The position numbers were made by a program, and so were the translations under genes. A model generated the notes under the pieces. That model made no database searches, was not told where the DNA came from, and was given only the letters and a program-made list of their open reading frames with translations. Positions 25,031-34,633 of a DNA stretch of 64,000 bases are shown in pieces. Source of the DNA: Agaribacter marinus (GTDB taxonomy: Bacteria > Pseudomonadota > Gammaproteobacteria > Enterobacterales > Alteromonadaceae); the NCBI RefSeq assembly GCF_030160655.1, contig NZ_BSOT01000005.1, forward strand, positions 1-64,000, in the 5' to 3' direction. Numbering within the stretch: the first letter of the stretch is position 1; every line of letters starts with the position of its first letter.

Positions 25031-25657
25031 ATGTGCACAAAAACTGAAAATACCATGCAGCAAGCACCTATCACTGACCTTGTTCATGAATGGAAAAAAG
25101 GAAATCAATTAGCATTCAATGAGTTATTTTCAATTTGTTATCAGCTTTTTAAGCATGAAGTACGAAAACAAAAACTCAAACATGACAATGAGATAAAGCC
25201 GCTTGATATTTGTATTCAAACGACCACTTCTATTGTTCATGATTGCTATATAAAGCTTTCTTCCCATCGTGACCAAGTAGTATGTGACCGTAAAGATTTG
25301 TATTTACTTATATCGCAAGTAGTAAGATCTGTTATTTTTGACCAGTTTAGAAAATCTAGTGCAAAGAAAAGAAGCGGTGAAATAGATCTTTCATTGGACG
25401 AATCGACGCCCTTAGAAAAAATCGATGATACGCATGCTGACAATGTTTTAGATACCTGTGATTTACATGCAAAGCTTCATTTTGCTGATAAAAGCTTGAG
25501 CGATGTAAAATCCCGCTGCACTGATGTGCTAAATTTGAGTGTTTATGCAGGCCTAAAGCCGCAGGAAATTGCCGACATATTAGACATATCCATGCGTACC
25601 GTGCATAACGATTTAAATTTTGCTAAAGCTTGGTATTTAGAAGAGTTGAGTGCGTAA
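25031..25657 (+). CDS. ECF-type sigma-70 factor linked to a protein kinase
   Basis: 208 residues from ATG 25031 (AGAGG 7 bases upstream); the open frame extends left to 24926 without support. Sigma2 at ~10-100 (HEWKKGNQLAFNELFSICYQ, then DLYLLISQVVRSVIFDQFRK) and sigma4 at ~145-205 (LNLSVYAGLKPQEIADILDI, helix-turn-helix). The pattern is of the TIGR02999/ECF43-like groups, many of which are controlled by a neighbouring Ser/Thr kinase rather than an anti-sigma factor. The kinase gene starts 6 bases downstream, and no anti-sigma is seen. Confidence 0.85.
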   Translation: MCTKTENTMQQAPITDLVHEWKKGNQLAFNELFSICYQLFKHEVRKQKLKHDNEIKPLDICIQTTTSIVHDCYIKLSSHRDQVVCDRKDLYLLISQVVRSVIFDQFRKSSAKKRSGEIDLSLDESTPLEKIDDTHADNVLDTCDLHAKLHFADKSLSDVKSRCTDVLNLSVYAGLKPQEIADILDISMRTVHNDLNFAKAWYLEELSA

Positions 25658-25663
25658 ACACGA

Positions 25664-26356
25664 ATGAGTAAACTTTATACACTGTTTCAAGAACTCGCTA
25701 AATCAGATGATCCTCTTCATTGCAAAACGTATATTGAACTAACTGTTAGTCAACCTGAGCTTGCCACAAAGCTTGAGAGATTGTTGCGCCACATTGAGCG
25801 TCCATTGGATGATTTGACCGACAGAATTTATGACGAAATTATGTTGAGCGATAACCCAATATCTCGATTGGGTAGAACCATTGATAACAAATATAAAATC
25901 GTTGAACTACTCGGACAAGGTGGTATGAGCGATGTGTACAAAGCGACGCGAAGTGATGGTTTAATCGAGCACTCAGTGGCAGTGAAGTATTTTTCATTAG
26001 CGCATTCGTCCGACGATGCACTGGATATGGTTACTAAAGAGGCGCAAATATTGGCAACACTAGACCATCATTTGATAGCCACATTCTTAGATATTGGTCA
26101 TGATGATCATCAAGAGCCAAATATCATGATGGAATACATTGAAGGGCAAACGCTTTTTGCCTTTCTTCGAAATGAAAATAATCCTCAAGCATTAGAAAAA
26201 GTGCATAAGACCTTAAACGAAGCAAAAGACTATCTAAAAAGGAAAGGCATCGTACATGGGGATATCAATCACAACAATGTGTTGGTAGATAACAATGGTT
26301 GTGCAAATATCATCGACTTTGACATCGCGACATATGCAGAACTGACATCTGGCTGA
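25664..26356 (+). CDS. Minimal Ser/Thr protein kinase lacking most of the C-lobe
   Basis: 230 residues. ~70-residue helical N-terminus, then a kinase N-lobe: glycine loop GQGGMSDVYKA (84-94), Lys108 (VAVKYF) and Glu126. Catalytic loop HGDINHNN (198-205) keeps Asp200 and Asn205, and the magnesium motif is DFD (218-220) rather than DFG. The chain ends 10 residues later, so activation segment, APE and helices F-I are absent. Such brevity recalls RIO/Kdo-type kinases. It is coupled to the sigma gene and ends one base before the convergent gene's stop, so truncation by that insertion is also possible. No membrane span. Confidence 0.8.
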   Translation: MSKLYTLFQELAKSDDPLHCKTYIELTVSQPELATKLERLLRHIERPLDDLTDRIYDEIMLSDNPISRLGRTIDNKYKIVELLGQGGMSDVYKATRSDGLIEHSVAVKYFSLAHSSDDALDMVTKEAQILATLDHHLIATFLDIGHDDHQEPNIMMEYIEGQTLFAFLRNENNPQALEKVHKTLNEAKDYLKRKGIVHGDINHNNVLVDNNGCANIIDFDIATYAELTSG

Positions 26357-26357
26357 T

Positions 26358-27296
26358 TTACTTTTTTGTATCCAGTACTAATCTGAAACCCTGAAGCGAA
26401 ATACGCACGTGAGGGGGAATTGCGCTTCTGTTTGTAATTCGTGCTCCCATTGCGTTATCGTCCCATGAACCACCTCTAGATACTCTATTACCGGGGTTAT
26501 CTAGCGGTAAGCATCTTACTTCTGCTCCATCAAAGCTGGGGTCATGTTTTGAACATGTCCATTCCCAAACATTACCTATCATGTCATACAGTCCAAAGCT
26601 ATTTGGTTTGAAATGACCGATCGTGGCAAGTGCTGGATGTTCATCGTTGCATTTAAAGTTATCAGGCGTTGCATGACTGGCGTCAGCAATATTAGCGTAT
26701 GTACAAATATGAGCTGGCACAGTTTGCGCGAAAAAATCATTGTTACGCCCTCTAGCGGCATACTCCCATTCGGCTTCAGTAGGCAATCTATAGCGTTTGC
26801 CCGTTTTCTCATTTAACCACGCAATGTAAGCCATCGCGTCGTAAAAGCTAATGCAGGTAGCAGGGTGTGTACTCAGTAATGATTTATCTTTATTTCGAGC
26901 TGACCAAGAAGGCCAAGAGTACCAATCCCATGTGCGCTCTCCGTTAATAGGAGTGTTGTCCCAGCAGCTTAATACGTCACTGTCTGATGATTGCAGATAC
27001 GAAGCGTATTCTGAAGATTGAACAAATTGACTAAAGGCTTGAGTACTCACTTCTAACGCAGAAATTGAAAATTCTTCAATGCATAGATCTTGTGGATGTT
27101 CGTCGGACTCGGCATATTCATCGTCACGTTTTACCCGGCCAATGGTAAAACAGCCCGCATCAATTGTTATCATCTTACCTGGAACGATTGCGTTGATTTC
27201 AGACTTTAGGTTGTCTTTAGCGGTCACGCAAGATAAAGGTAAGGTGCATAGCGCAGCAATACATAGCCTTAAAAAGTAAAATAATGATTTAGGCAT
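26358..27296 (-). CDS. Exported formylglycine-generating-enzyme-like (SUMF1/FGE) protein
   Basis: 312 residues with an N-terminal export signal (LRLCIAALCTLPLSCVTA, possibly lipidated at LPLSC). FGE-sulfatase fold throughout: MITIDAGCFTIGR, ISALEVSTQAFSQFV, YRLPTEAEWEYAARG, GLYDMIGNVWEWT, RVSRGGSWDD and QGFRLV. The paired active cysteines of true formylglycine enzymes are not evident, so a binding or other oxidase role is as likely. FGE-like domains recur beside kinases and type VI secretion loci. It is convergent with the kinase gene and overlaps the next gene by one base. Confidence 0.8.
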   Translation of the reverse strand: MPKSLFYFLRLCIAALCTLPLSCVTAKDNLKSEINAIVPGKMITIDAGCFTIGRVKRDDEYAESDEHPQDLCIEEFSISALEVSTQAFSQFVQSSEYASYLQSSDSDVLSCWDNTPINGERTWDWYSWPSWSARNKDKSLLSTHPATCISFYDAMAYIAWLNEKTGKRYRLPTEAEWEYAARGRNNDFFAQTVPAHICTYANIADASHATPDNFKCNDEHPALATIGHFKPNSFGLYDMIGNVWEWTCSKHDPSFDGAEVRCLPLDNPGNRVSRGGSWDDNAMGARITNRSAIPPHVRISLQGFRLVLDTKK

Positions 27297-27577
27297 TAAG
27301 GTTTTAGCCTAACCATAAATAACGCGATTATATGTAAAATGGGCAGTAGCATCATCACTGGCCTAAGTATGCTTGAGGGAGCAGCATTCCATGCAACTAT
27401 TAGTGCACCAATTGCGACGATCGGAAATAATAGGAGTAATACATAAATCGGTTTTGCGTCGTTAGCTGAGGAGGTCTCAGTCACACCAAAAAACATTGGT
27501 ACCATTGCCCACATTGGGATTGCAGCAAACAACACAATGCCAATAAAAATTGTCTCAATAATGAGTATCCACTTCAT
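27296..27577 (-). CDS. Small three-span membrane protein
   Basis: 93 residues, hydrophobic segments at ~3-28, 44-63 and 68-88. Not recognised. It is placed between the lipase gene and the FGE-like gene and overlaps the latter by one base. An immunity protein against the membrane-active lipase is one idea from position and topology; nothing in the sequence proves it. Confidence 0.65.
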   Translation of the reverse strand: MKWILIIETIFIGIVLFAAIPMWAMVPMFFGVTETSSANDAKPIYVLLLLFPIVAIGALIVAWNAAPSSILRPVMMLLPILHIIALFMVRLKP

Positions 27578-27692
27578 TTAATTCATGTACTCCAATATGG
27601 CAGAAAGTCACTTATTTGCTTTCATTTTTTCTAGGGCGTGTTGCTTTTTTTATTTTGTCATTAGCTACCGGTTCTGTCTAAATTGGCTATGA

Positions 27693-28994
27693 TTAAATTG
27701 GATACATTATGCCAGTTGCCAGATGTCCGAAAAGCGAGATCTGATTTGCATCTACAATGCTGGCACTTTGTATCATTGTCAATGAGGCCGCTTGTACAAA
27801 GAGCATGAACCTTTCCAACAAGTATCTAAGCACTGTGGTGGTTAAATCCTTGGCAGATTTCAGCTTTATACCTATCCAATCAGCCACTTTTGTAATCCAT
27901 TTCCAAACCAATTTCCCTAAATCACCAACTTTTTGTGCACCAGTCCAAAGCAAGCGACAAATTAAATCCATTGGCGTCGCGATTAACACAATGACTGCAC
28001 CTGCCAATAATTTTAGTAAACCCCTGAGAATTTTCATTAATACCCATACAATAGCGCCTCCAACGAGTTTGCCTGCCTTCATTGTATTGTCTAAAATACC
28101 TGATGCCTCTTGTTTCCAGACGTTTGCCATTAACCTGTCTTCAAATGCCGGGAGGTGTTTCATTCCTCTTACGCTTGCCCAAGCGTTATTGTTCTTCATT
28201 GTAGCTGCATAAGTCGCCATACTATGATTAGCCATTGAGCCAGGTGCGGCGGGAGACTTCAGTAAAATATTGTTACTTTCATTGTCGGCACCAAGGACAT
28301 GTAAAAAAGGGAACGTAGGTATCCAAGTAATAGGATCATTTGTGTGGCTTACACGATAAATATTTTCTTTTTTTAGTTGTGATTCAAGTGCGCTTGGAAA
28401 GCCAAAATGCAAACCAACTCGTGGAGCGCCAAAGGTATATAAATTAACATTTTTGTTTGTGTTTTTACTTAAGTAGTAAGCGCAAAGATTTGCTATTGCG
28501 CCGCCCAAACTGTGGCCAACGCAGTGTATATGTGAGGCTTGTTGTAGCGCTCGACTCTCATTGAGATTTTTACGCATAGATGCAAATGTATTGGCAAATC
28601 CAGCGTGGACTAGACTCCCTTGAACAACGCCAGTAGGCGTGGCATAAAAATCTGTTAATAAATCAGGCGGGCCTATTTCTGGACGAGTGCCTCTGGTTGC
28701 GACAACGGCATGATTTTCACCATTTTTTTTAAAGGACAAAATGTAACCAAAACCAGTTGTTGCGCCAACTGTTCTTGCTTCAAATGTGCGGTTTAACTGC
28801 TGACCCTTGTTAAAAGCGTAGTCGCCACTGCCGGTTACTTCGTCACTTACGGTATCCCATTGCGCCATTCCTCGGGAAGGTTTTGGGTTATTTTTTTTAT
28901 CCTGTTGAAATGCTGACCAACCGGAGAGTGTGTTGTACACATTTATGGCAGCACAAGCGGCTTCATAAGGACTTAATTTAGACTCGTCTGCCAT
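27693..28994 (-). CDS. Class 3 lipase with hydrophobic C-terminal region
   Basis: 433 residues, no signal peptide. Alpha/beta hydrolase of the lipase_3 family: VVATRGTRPE oxyanion segment, nucleophile Ser162 in VGHSLGGAIANLC, Asp in SHTNDPITWIP and His in ANHSMATY. Residues ~300-350 hold two hydrophobic helices (GGAIVWVLMKILRGLLKLLA, then GAVIVLIATPMDLI) and a further one near 400. A leaderless lipase with membrane-inserting helices is the build of several type VI lipase effectors, but no secretion genes are in the window. It is first in a - strand group of three. Confidence 0.8.
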   Translation of the reverse strand: MADESKLSPYEAACAAINVYNTLSGWSAFQQDKKNNPKPSRGMAQWDTVSDEVTGSGDYAFNKGQQLNRTFEARTVGATTGFGYILSFKKNGENHAVVATRGTRPEIGPPDLLTDFYATPTGVVQGSLVHAGFANTFASMRKNLNESRALQQASHIHCVGHSLGGAIANLCAYYLSKNTNKNVNLYTFGAPRVGLHFGFPSALESQLKKENIYRVSHTNDPITWIPTFPFLHVLGADNESNNILLKSPAAPGSMANHSMATYAATMKNNNAWASVRGMKHLPAFEDRLMANVWKQEASGILDNTMKAGKLVGGAIVWVLMKILRGLLKLLAGAVIVLIATPMDLICRLLWTGAQKVGDLGKLVWKWITKVADWIGIKLKSAKDLTTTVLRYLLERFMLFVQAASLTMIQSASIVDANQISLFGHLATGIMYPI

Positions 28995-29228
28995 AATCGA
29001 CTCCGGTTATGTCTTAGTTGATTGTAAAATAACCAAAACGTAAATCTAATGTAAAATAATAAAAGTTACAACCACTAACGGTTTAGGGCGCGTTTACTGA
29101 TCAGATTTCTATGAATTAGGTTTTTTATAGCGCGGTTATATGCTTTAATTGGGCGCAATTGCGTACCCGGGCTAGACTTGGGGATAAAACGCTCGCTCTT
29201 AGAATAAAAATATTAACAGGATTTATGA

Positions 29229-30113
29229 ATGAGCTGGATCGAAAAGATACTGCCAAAAACCAAATCATCGATAAAAAGTAATGTACCTGAGGGGATCTGG
29301 ACCAAATGTGGATCATGTCAATCAGTGCTTTACAAATCTGAACTCGAAAAATTATTAGAGGTATGCCCAAAGTGTGGGCATCATATGCGCATAACAGCGC
29401 GCGCACGTATAAATGCTTTTCTTGATAGTGCTGGGCGTGAAGAAGTCGCGTCAGAATTAGAACCTCAAGATATTTTGAAGTTTAAAGATTCTAAACGTTA
29501 TAAAGATAGGCTTTCATCAGCTCAAAAAAATACCAATGAAAAAGATGCTCTCATTGTTATGAAAGGGTCGTTGAATGGTATGCCGGTGGTGGCGGCATCT
29601 TTTGAATTTGCCTTTATGGGTGGCTCTATGGCCTCCGTGGTTGGTGCTAAATTCGTTGAAGGTGTAAATGCAGCTATAAAAAATAACACCCCATTTGTGT
29701 GTTTTTCGACCAGTGGTGGTGCGCGTATGCAAGAGGCCTTGCTGTCGCTTATGCAAATGGCTAAAACAAGCGCAGCATTAGCCAAACTTAGCAATAAAGG
29801 TTTACCTTATATTTCGGTATTGACCGACCCTACAATGGGCGGAGTATCAGCGAGTTTAGCGATGTTAGGTGATATCAATGTTGCCGAACCAAAAGCACTC
29901 ATTGGTTTTGCTGGTCCGCGAGTGATTGAGCAAACGGTTCGTGAGAAATTACCTGAAGGGTTTCAACGCAGTGAGTTTTTGCTTGAAAAAGGCGCTATCG
30001 ATATGATTGTTGATAGACGTGAAATGAAAGACACACTTTACCGTGTGTTGTCAAAATTGCATAGAACCGCGACTCCTGATTTGGCTAAGTTACCCTCTAA
30101 CGACGAGAGTTAA
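29229..30113 (+). CDS. accD: Acetyl-CoA carboxylase carboxyltransferase beta subunit
   Basis: 294 residues. N-terminal zinc finger ([23 protein letters not shown]) and carboxyltransferase core with [20 protein letters not shown] and [17 protein letters not shown]. It catalyses malonyl-CoA formation together with AccA for fatty-acid synthesis. First gene of the accD-folC-dedD-cvpA-purF block; folC begins on the next base after its stop. Confidence 0.97.
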   Translation: MSWIEKILPKTKSSIKSNVPEGIWTKCGSCQSVLYKSELEKLLEVCPKCGHHMRITARARINAFLDSAGREEVASELEPQDILKFKDSKRYKDRLSSAQKNTNEKDALIVMKGSLNGMPVVAASFEFAFMGGSMASVVGAKFVEGVNAAIKNNTPFVCFSTSGGARMQEALLSLMQMAKTSAALAKLSNKGLPYISVLTDPTMGGVSASLAMLGDINVAEPKALIGFAGPRVIEQTVREKLPEGFQRSEFLLEKGAIDMIVDRREMKDTLYRVLSKLHRTATPDLAKLPSNDES

Positions 30114-31547
30114 ATGTCAAAAACACTGGCTCAATGGTTAACATTTATTGAGCAAAGTCATCCAAAAGAAATCGATATGGGATTATCAAGAACCAAACAG
30201 GTACTTGATAATCTCAATCTGGATATGCGTGAGCTTAGCGTAATTACCGTGGCTGGTACTAACGGCAAAGGTACTACTTGCGGCACAATTGAAAGCATCC
30301 TTAATGCTTGTGATATTTCGACCGGCCGTTACGCTTCGCCTCATATGCAGCGCTTCAATGAACGTATTGTTGTCAATCAACAAGAAGTATCAGATAGCGT
30401 GATTTGCAGCGCGTTTGAAAAAGTACACGAAGCGCAAGGCGCAACGCCTCTGACGTATTTTGAATATGCAACCTTAGCCGCTTTAGTGTGTTTTTGTGAC
30501 GCCAATGTTAAGGTCATTATTCTGGAAGTTGGTTTAGGTGGTCGATTGGATGCAACGAATGTTATCGACGCAGACGTCGCTGTCCTGACTAGCATTGGCC
30601 TTGATCATCAAGACTGGTTAGGTGATTCGTTACAAGGTATTGCGAATGAAAAAGCAGGGATAATTAAGCCAAAATCTAAAGTCGTCATAGGGTTCAAGCC
30701 GAGTGAGATTGGCATATCATACAGTAAGCACCTGTTCATAACAGAGCAACAAGACGTGTTGAAATACGGCCAAGATTATTCAGTGCTTGAAGAAACACTA
30801 AGCTCGGGTGAGGTGGGCACCAGAAGTGGGGAAATTAACGCCCCTTTGCTTACACTGAGCGATGTTGGCAATGCTGACCTTGTCAATGCTGATGTTGTTA
30901 ATACTATAAGTATACAGCGTTATTCTTGGCAGAATCCGCAAGTGCCTGCGCAAAATGTAATGACAGCGTTGGCGTCGGTATGGCAACTTACACATGTATT
31001 AGCGCATATAGACCGAGAGCTACAAGAACAACTATTGGTTGGCTTGAAGAATGCTACCTTAGTCGCAAATGCCGTAAACAAGGTCAGGCTCCCCGGCAGA
31101 GTACAAACATTGAATAACAAGCCGTTGGTTATTGCTGACGTTGCGCATAATCAACAAGCAGCGACGTATTTGCATGCTCAATTATTGAAATACCAGTACT
31201 TGCAAGTAAAAAAAATTGGTCAAGATATCAATGTCTACTTTGTGGTTGGTATGCTTAAAGATAAAAATATAGAGGCTACTCTTGAGGTTATGTCAACGAT
31301 TGGCGCCAATTGGTATGTATGTTCGATTGGAACTTATCGAGGAGAGTCTGCTCAAAGACTAGTCAGCTATTTAGCAAAAAAACAGGGCTCAAGCAATACA
31401 CAAGATATTATGGCATTTGATAGTATAAAAGAGGGCGTAGCTGCGGCGCTTGAAAGCGCCAAACCAACTGATATTATATGTATATTCGGTTCATTCGTCA
31501 CTGTAGCTGACGCTATCCCATTATTTTTGAATACGGAAGTTGTATAA
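30114..31547 (+). CDS. folC: Bifunctional folylpolyglutamate/dihydrofolate synthase
   Basis: 477 residues, slightly long for FolC (~420) because of an insertion at ~220-285 (between LKYGQDYSV and SWQNPQVPAQNVMTAL). Mur-ligase P-loop VAGTNGKGTTCGTIE, KxxYxSPH-like GRYASPHMQRFNERI, EVGLGGRLDATNV and the C-terminal domain PGRVQTL...ADVAHN. It adds glutamates to dihydropteroate and folates. Directly after accD; dedD follows one base after. Confidence 0.95.
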   Translation: MSKTLAQWLTFIEQSHPKEIDMGLSRTKQVLDNLNLDMRELSVITVAGTNGKGTTCGTIESILNACDISTGRYASPHMQRFNERIVVNQQEVSDSVICSAFEKVHEAQGATPLTYFEYATLAALVCFCDANVKVIILEVGLGGRLDATNVIDADVAVLTSIGLDHQDWLGDSLQGIANEKAGIIKPKSKVVIGFKPSEIGISYSKHLFITEQQDVLKYGQDYSVLEETLSSGEVGTRSGEINAPLLTLSDVGNADLVNADVVNTISIQRYSWQNPQVPAQNVMTALASVWQLTHVLAHIDRELQEQLLVGLKNATLVANAVNKVRLPGRVQTLNNKPLVIADVAHNQQAATYLHAQLLKYQYLQVKKIGQDINVYFVVGMLKDKNIEATLEVMSTIGANWYVCSIGTYRGESAQRLVSYLAKKQGSSNTQDIMAFDSIKEGVAAALESAKPTDIICIFGSFVTVADAIPLFLNTEVV

Positions 31548-31548
31548 C

Positions 31549-32193
31549 ATGTCTAGTGCGCTTAAAAACAGAGTCGTTGGTACCATTATTGTGGTTGCCT
31601 TAGCTGTAATTTTGTTGCCTCAGTTTCTAGACGGCGAAAAAAACGTAAACAACAAAACCTTTGTGAATGTGCCAGAAGCGCCGGAAGATTTAAGCTTAAA
31701 AAAGGCCTCTGAATTTGATACAGAAGCGGTAGCGCAAGCTGTAAACAGGCCATTGCAAATTTTGGATGAGCAGCCGCTTGACGGTGTCGTTTCAAGTGCG
31801 TCTGACTCTGAGCTTGTGGAGCCGTCAACTGATGGCGCGCAAGCGGCTGCACAAAATGATGTAAATGAAAGCGAACCTGAACGTTCAGACGCTGATATAC
31901 AGACTAATACTGAACAGTCTGTTGTGCCTGAAATTGACGTTAAAGAGTCTGGCTGGGTTATTCAGCTAGGCAGTTTTAGTGATGAAGCGAATGCAAGAAA
32001 ATTAATGCGCAGTGTAAAGGGAGCTGGGTATCGTACGTATAGCCGTCCAATTCAAACAAGGATGGGCGTATTAACCAAAGTATTTGTGGGCCCCGAGCTT
32101 GTTAAATCTGAATTAGAAAATGCGCTACCTCACTTAAAAGAAATCACTGGCTTAAGTGGAAAAATTACTGAATTTGAGGTTAGCGCTCAGTAA
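31549..32193 (+). CDS. dedD: DedD-type SPOR-domain protein
   Basis: 214 residues from ATG 31549. A single membrane anchor near residues 8-25 (VVGTIIVVALAVILLPQFLD), a long acidic periplasmic linker, and the SPOR domain at ~133-212 (GWVIQLGSFSDEANARKLMR, then TKVFVGPELVKSEL). SPOR domains bind denuded peptidoglycan at the division septum. The location after folC is the conserved DedD place. Confidence 0.93.
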   Translation: MSSALKNRVVGTIIVVALAVILLPQFLDGEKNVNNKTFVNVPEAPEDLSLKKASEFDTEAVAQAVNRPLQILDEQPLDGVVSSASDSELVEPSTDGAQAAAQNDVNESEPERSDADIQTNTEQSVVPEIDVKESGWVIQLGSFSDEANARKLMRSVKGAGYRTYSRPIQTRMGVLTKVFVGPELVKSELENALPHLKEITGLSGKITEFEVSAQ

Positions 32194-32256
32194 TCTAATC
32201 TGGTACACTTCGCGCCAATTTTTAGCGGTGCTTATTTACTTAGGATCAACCTATCA

Positions 32257-32748
32257 ATGAATTGGTTTGACTTTACGATATTGGGTGTGATTGCTTTTTC
32301 CGCCATCATCAGTATTGTCAGGGGTTTCGTCAAAGAAGCTATCTCCTTAGTTGTTTGGATCTCTGCCTTCTTTGTTGCTCGCCAATTTCACCCAGTGTTG
32401 GCCGAATTTCTTACTCAGTTTAGCGACCCTCTGCTCAGAAATGGTGTCGCGAGTGCCATATTATTCATTGGTACCTTAATTGCCGGTGCGTTAATAAATT
32501 ACATCATTTCTCAGTTAATCAAAGTGACCGGCTTATCTGGCACCGATCGCGCGTTAGGTGCAGTATTTGGCGCTTTGCGCGGTGTGTTAATCGTTAGCGC
32601 GACATTGTTTTTCCTAGATACATTTACTTCTTCAGCTGAAGCAGAGTGGTGGAAGTCATCCCTGCTGATCCCTGAATTCGGTTTTATTATTGAATGGTTT
32701 TTTGAATTTGTGAAACAAGGCTCGAGCTTTATTTCGCCCCAACAGTAA
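32257..32748 (+). CDS. cvpA: CvpA family inner-membrane protein
   Basis: 163 residues, four predicted membrane spans (~5-22, 28-48, 64-86, 103-122). Start motif [19 protein letters not shown] and GFVKEAISL are typical. Named for colicin V production; related to purine and envelope stress phenotypes in enterobacteria. It lies 10 bases before purF, the conserved order. Confidence 0.93.
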   Translation: MNWFDFTILGVIAFSAIISIVRGFVKEAISLVVWISAFFVARQFHPVLAEFLTQFSDPLLRNGVASAILFIGTLIAGALINYIISQLIKVTGLSGTDRALGAVFGALRGVLIVSATLFFLDTFTSSAEAEWWKSSLLIPEFGFIIEWFFEFVKQGSSFISPQQ

Positions 32749-32758
32749 AGGTCTTTTT

Positions 32759-34279
32759 ATGTGTGGTATTGTCGGCATCGTGGGAAAAGAGCCAGTAAAT
32801 CAATCGATTTATGATGCGCTTATCGTATTGCAGCACAGAGGGCAAGATGCAGCTGGCATAATGACCATCGAAAACAACATGTTTAATTTGCGTAAGGCAA
32901 ATGGTTTGGTAAGAGATGTGTTTCACACGCGTCACATGAAGCGTTTGAGTGGTAACGTCGGAATTGGTCATTGTCGATATCCAACGGCCGGTTCGTCTAG
33001 CTCTGCAGAAGCCCAACCATTCTATGTAAACTCGCCGTTCGGTATTGCTTTTGCTCACAATGGTAACTTAACTAATGCGCATGAACTCCAAGATGAAGTA
33101 TTTCGTATTGCGCGTAGACATATAAATACTACGTCTGACTCAGAGCTTCTGCTAAACATTATTGCGCATGAATTGCAGTCTAATGCTTCAATGAATATTC
33201 AGCCAAACGACATTTTTGATGCGGTTGAAAAAGTGCATAAAAAAATTCGAGGCGCTTATGCAGTTGTTGCTGCGGTAATTGGTTATGGCATGGTTGCCTT
33301 TCGCGACCCGCATGGTATTCGTCCGTTAGTATTGGGTAAACGCCAGACCGAAAAAGGTGATGAATACATGGTCGCGTCGGAAAGCGTTGCGCTTGATGCC
33401 GTTGGTTTCCAGTTTGTGAGAGATGTCGCGCCTGGAGAAGCAATTTATGTGACAGAAGAGGGGGAGTTGTTTACGCGGCAGTGTGCCGAAAATGCAGTAT
33501 GCAACCCTTGTATCTTTGAGTTTGTATATTTTGCTCGCCCTGATTCATTTATCGATGGCATTTCTGTTTATGCCTCTCGCGTGAATATGGGGACAAAACT
33601 GGGAGAGAAAATCAAACGTGAATGGGCAGATAAAGACATTGATGTTGTGATTCCGATTCCAGAAACGTCAATGGATGTTGCCCTTCAAATAGCTAATACA
33701 CTTGGTTTACCTTATCGTCAGGGCTTTGTTAAGAATCGTTATATTGGCAGGACGTTTATCATGCCTGGTCAAACGATGCGCCGAAAGTCTGTTCGTCGGA
33801 AACTCAATGCAATTTCTTCTGAGTTTAAGGGTAAAAATGTACTACTTGTCGACGACTCTATTGTACGCGGTACGACGTCAGAGCAAATTATTGAAATGGC
33901 AAGGGAGTCTGGTGCAAACAAAGTCTATTTTGCGTCAGCTGCACCAGAAATTAGGTTCCCGAATGTATATGGTATTGATATGCCGTCAGCGGTTGAACTT
34001 ATTGCCTATGGTCGAGAAATTGAGCAAATCAATGATTGTATAAAGGCTGATGGACTTATTTTCCAAGACATTGATGATTTAGTTGATGCCGTATCGTTAG
34101 AGAATAAATCGATAACTAAATTTGAAACCTCTGTTTTCGATGGTGACTATGTGACTGGAGATGTTGATCAGGCATATTTAGAGCGGGTTGACAAAGCAAG
34201 AGGTGAATCTGTTAGTACTACACCGCGCATTCAAACTGAATTAACAAACCTTGAAATGCATAATATGGGGACTGACTAA
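32759..34279 (+). CDS. purF: Amidophosphoribosyltransferase
   Basis: 506 residues. Cys2 nucleophile of the glutaminase domain (MCGIVGIVG), [17 protein letters not shown]; the phosphoribosyltransferase domain has [17 protein letters not shown]. First committed step of purine synthesis: PRPP plus glutamine to phosphoribosylamine. Full length. It closes the accD block and has a hairpin 17 bases after its stop. Confidence 0.97.
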   Translation: MCGIVGIVGKEPVNQSIYDALIVLQHRGQDAAGIMTIENNMFNLRKANGLVRDVFHTRHMKRLSGNVGIGHCRYPTAGSSSSAEAQPFYVNSPFGIAFAHNGNLTNAHELQDEVFRIARRHINTTSDSELLLNIIAHELQSNASMNIQPNDIFDAVEKVHKKIRGAYAVVAAVIGYGMVAFRDPHGIRPLVLGKRQTEKGDEYMVASESVALDAVGFQFVRDVAPGEAIYVTEEGELFTRQCAENAVCNPCIFEFVYFARPDSFIDGISVYASRVNMGTKLGEKIKREWADKDIDVVIPIPETSMDVALQIANTLGLPYRQGFVKNRYIGRTFIMPGQTMRRKSVRRKLNAISSEFKGKNVLLVDDSIVRGTTSEQIIEMARESGANKVYFASAAPEIRFPNVYGIDMPSAVELIAYGREIEQINDCIKADGLIFQDIDDLVDAVSLENKSITKFETSVFDGDYVTGDVDQAYLERVDKARGESVSTTPRIQTELTNLEMHNMGTD

Positions 34280-34295
34280 GGTTATCAATGATATC

Positions 34296-34324
34296 GGTCA
34301 GAGTGTCGGTACTGCGCTCTGACC
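34296..34324 (+). terminator. Hairpin after purF
   Basis: GGTCAGAG / CTCTGACC, exact 8-base stem with a 13-base loop. The T-run behind it is poor (TAGTCTATTTG), so termination may be partial. It is the likely end of the accD-purF transcript. Confidence 0.5.
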
Positions 34325-34550
34325 TAGTCTATTTGCACAACAATGAAACAATCGATTGTTTTTATTAATAAAAGTTGATCGTTTTGGTGCGCCTGATATC
34401 GCCCATGATCAATAAGTTAAACCAAGTTATTCATCTACACTTGAGTAAAATGTAACATTTTCATTTTTAAATTAATCCCCTATCTTATTGATTTTTAATT
34501 ATTAAATTTTAGTCTTTCTGTGTTTTAAATAACACGATATATCGTTTGTT

Positions 34551-34562
34551 GACCATATGGTC
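34551..34562. promoter_or_regulatory. Palindrome GACCATATGGTC upstream of the TonB receptor gene
   Basis: Perfect 12-base palindrome 72 bases before the receptor start, within a 354-base gap (34280-34633) that otherwise shows only the purF hairpin and AT-rich DNA. Position suits an operator for receptor control; the binding protein is unknown. Confidence 0.4.
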
Positions 34563-34633
34563 TAATATTTGGCATTTATCTTGCGATTTGATGATGTAGA
34601 AACGTCATACACTCGCAAGGAAAAATTTCAATT

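Noticed and set aside
13973-28994. Complete type VI secretion or flagellar locus
   Set aside because: No Tss, Hcp, VgrG, flagellin, hook or motor genes are present; only families that can accompany such systems.
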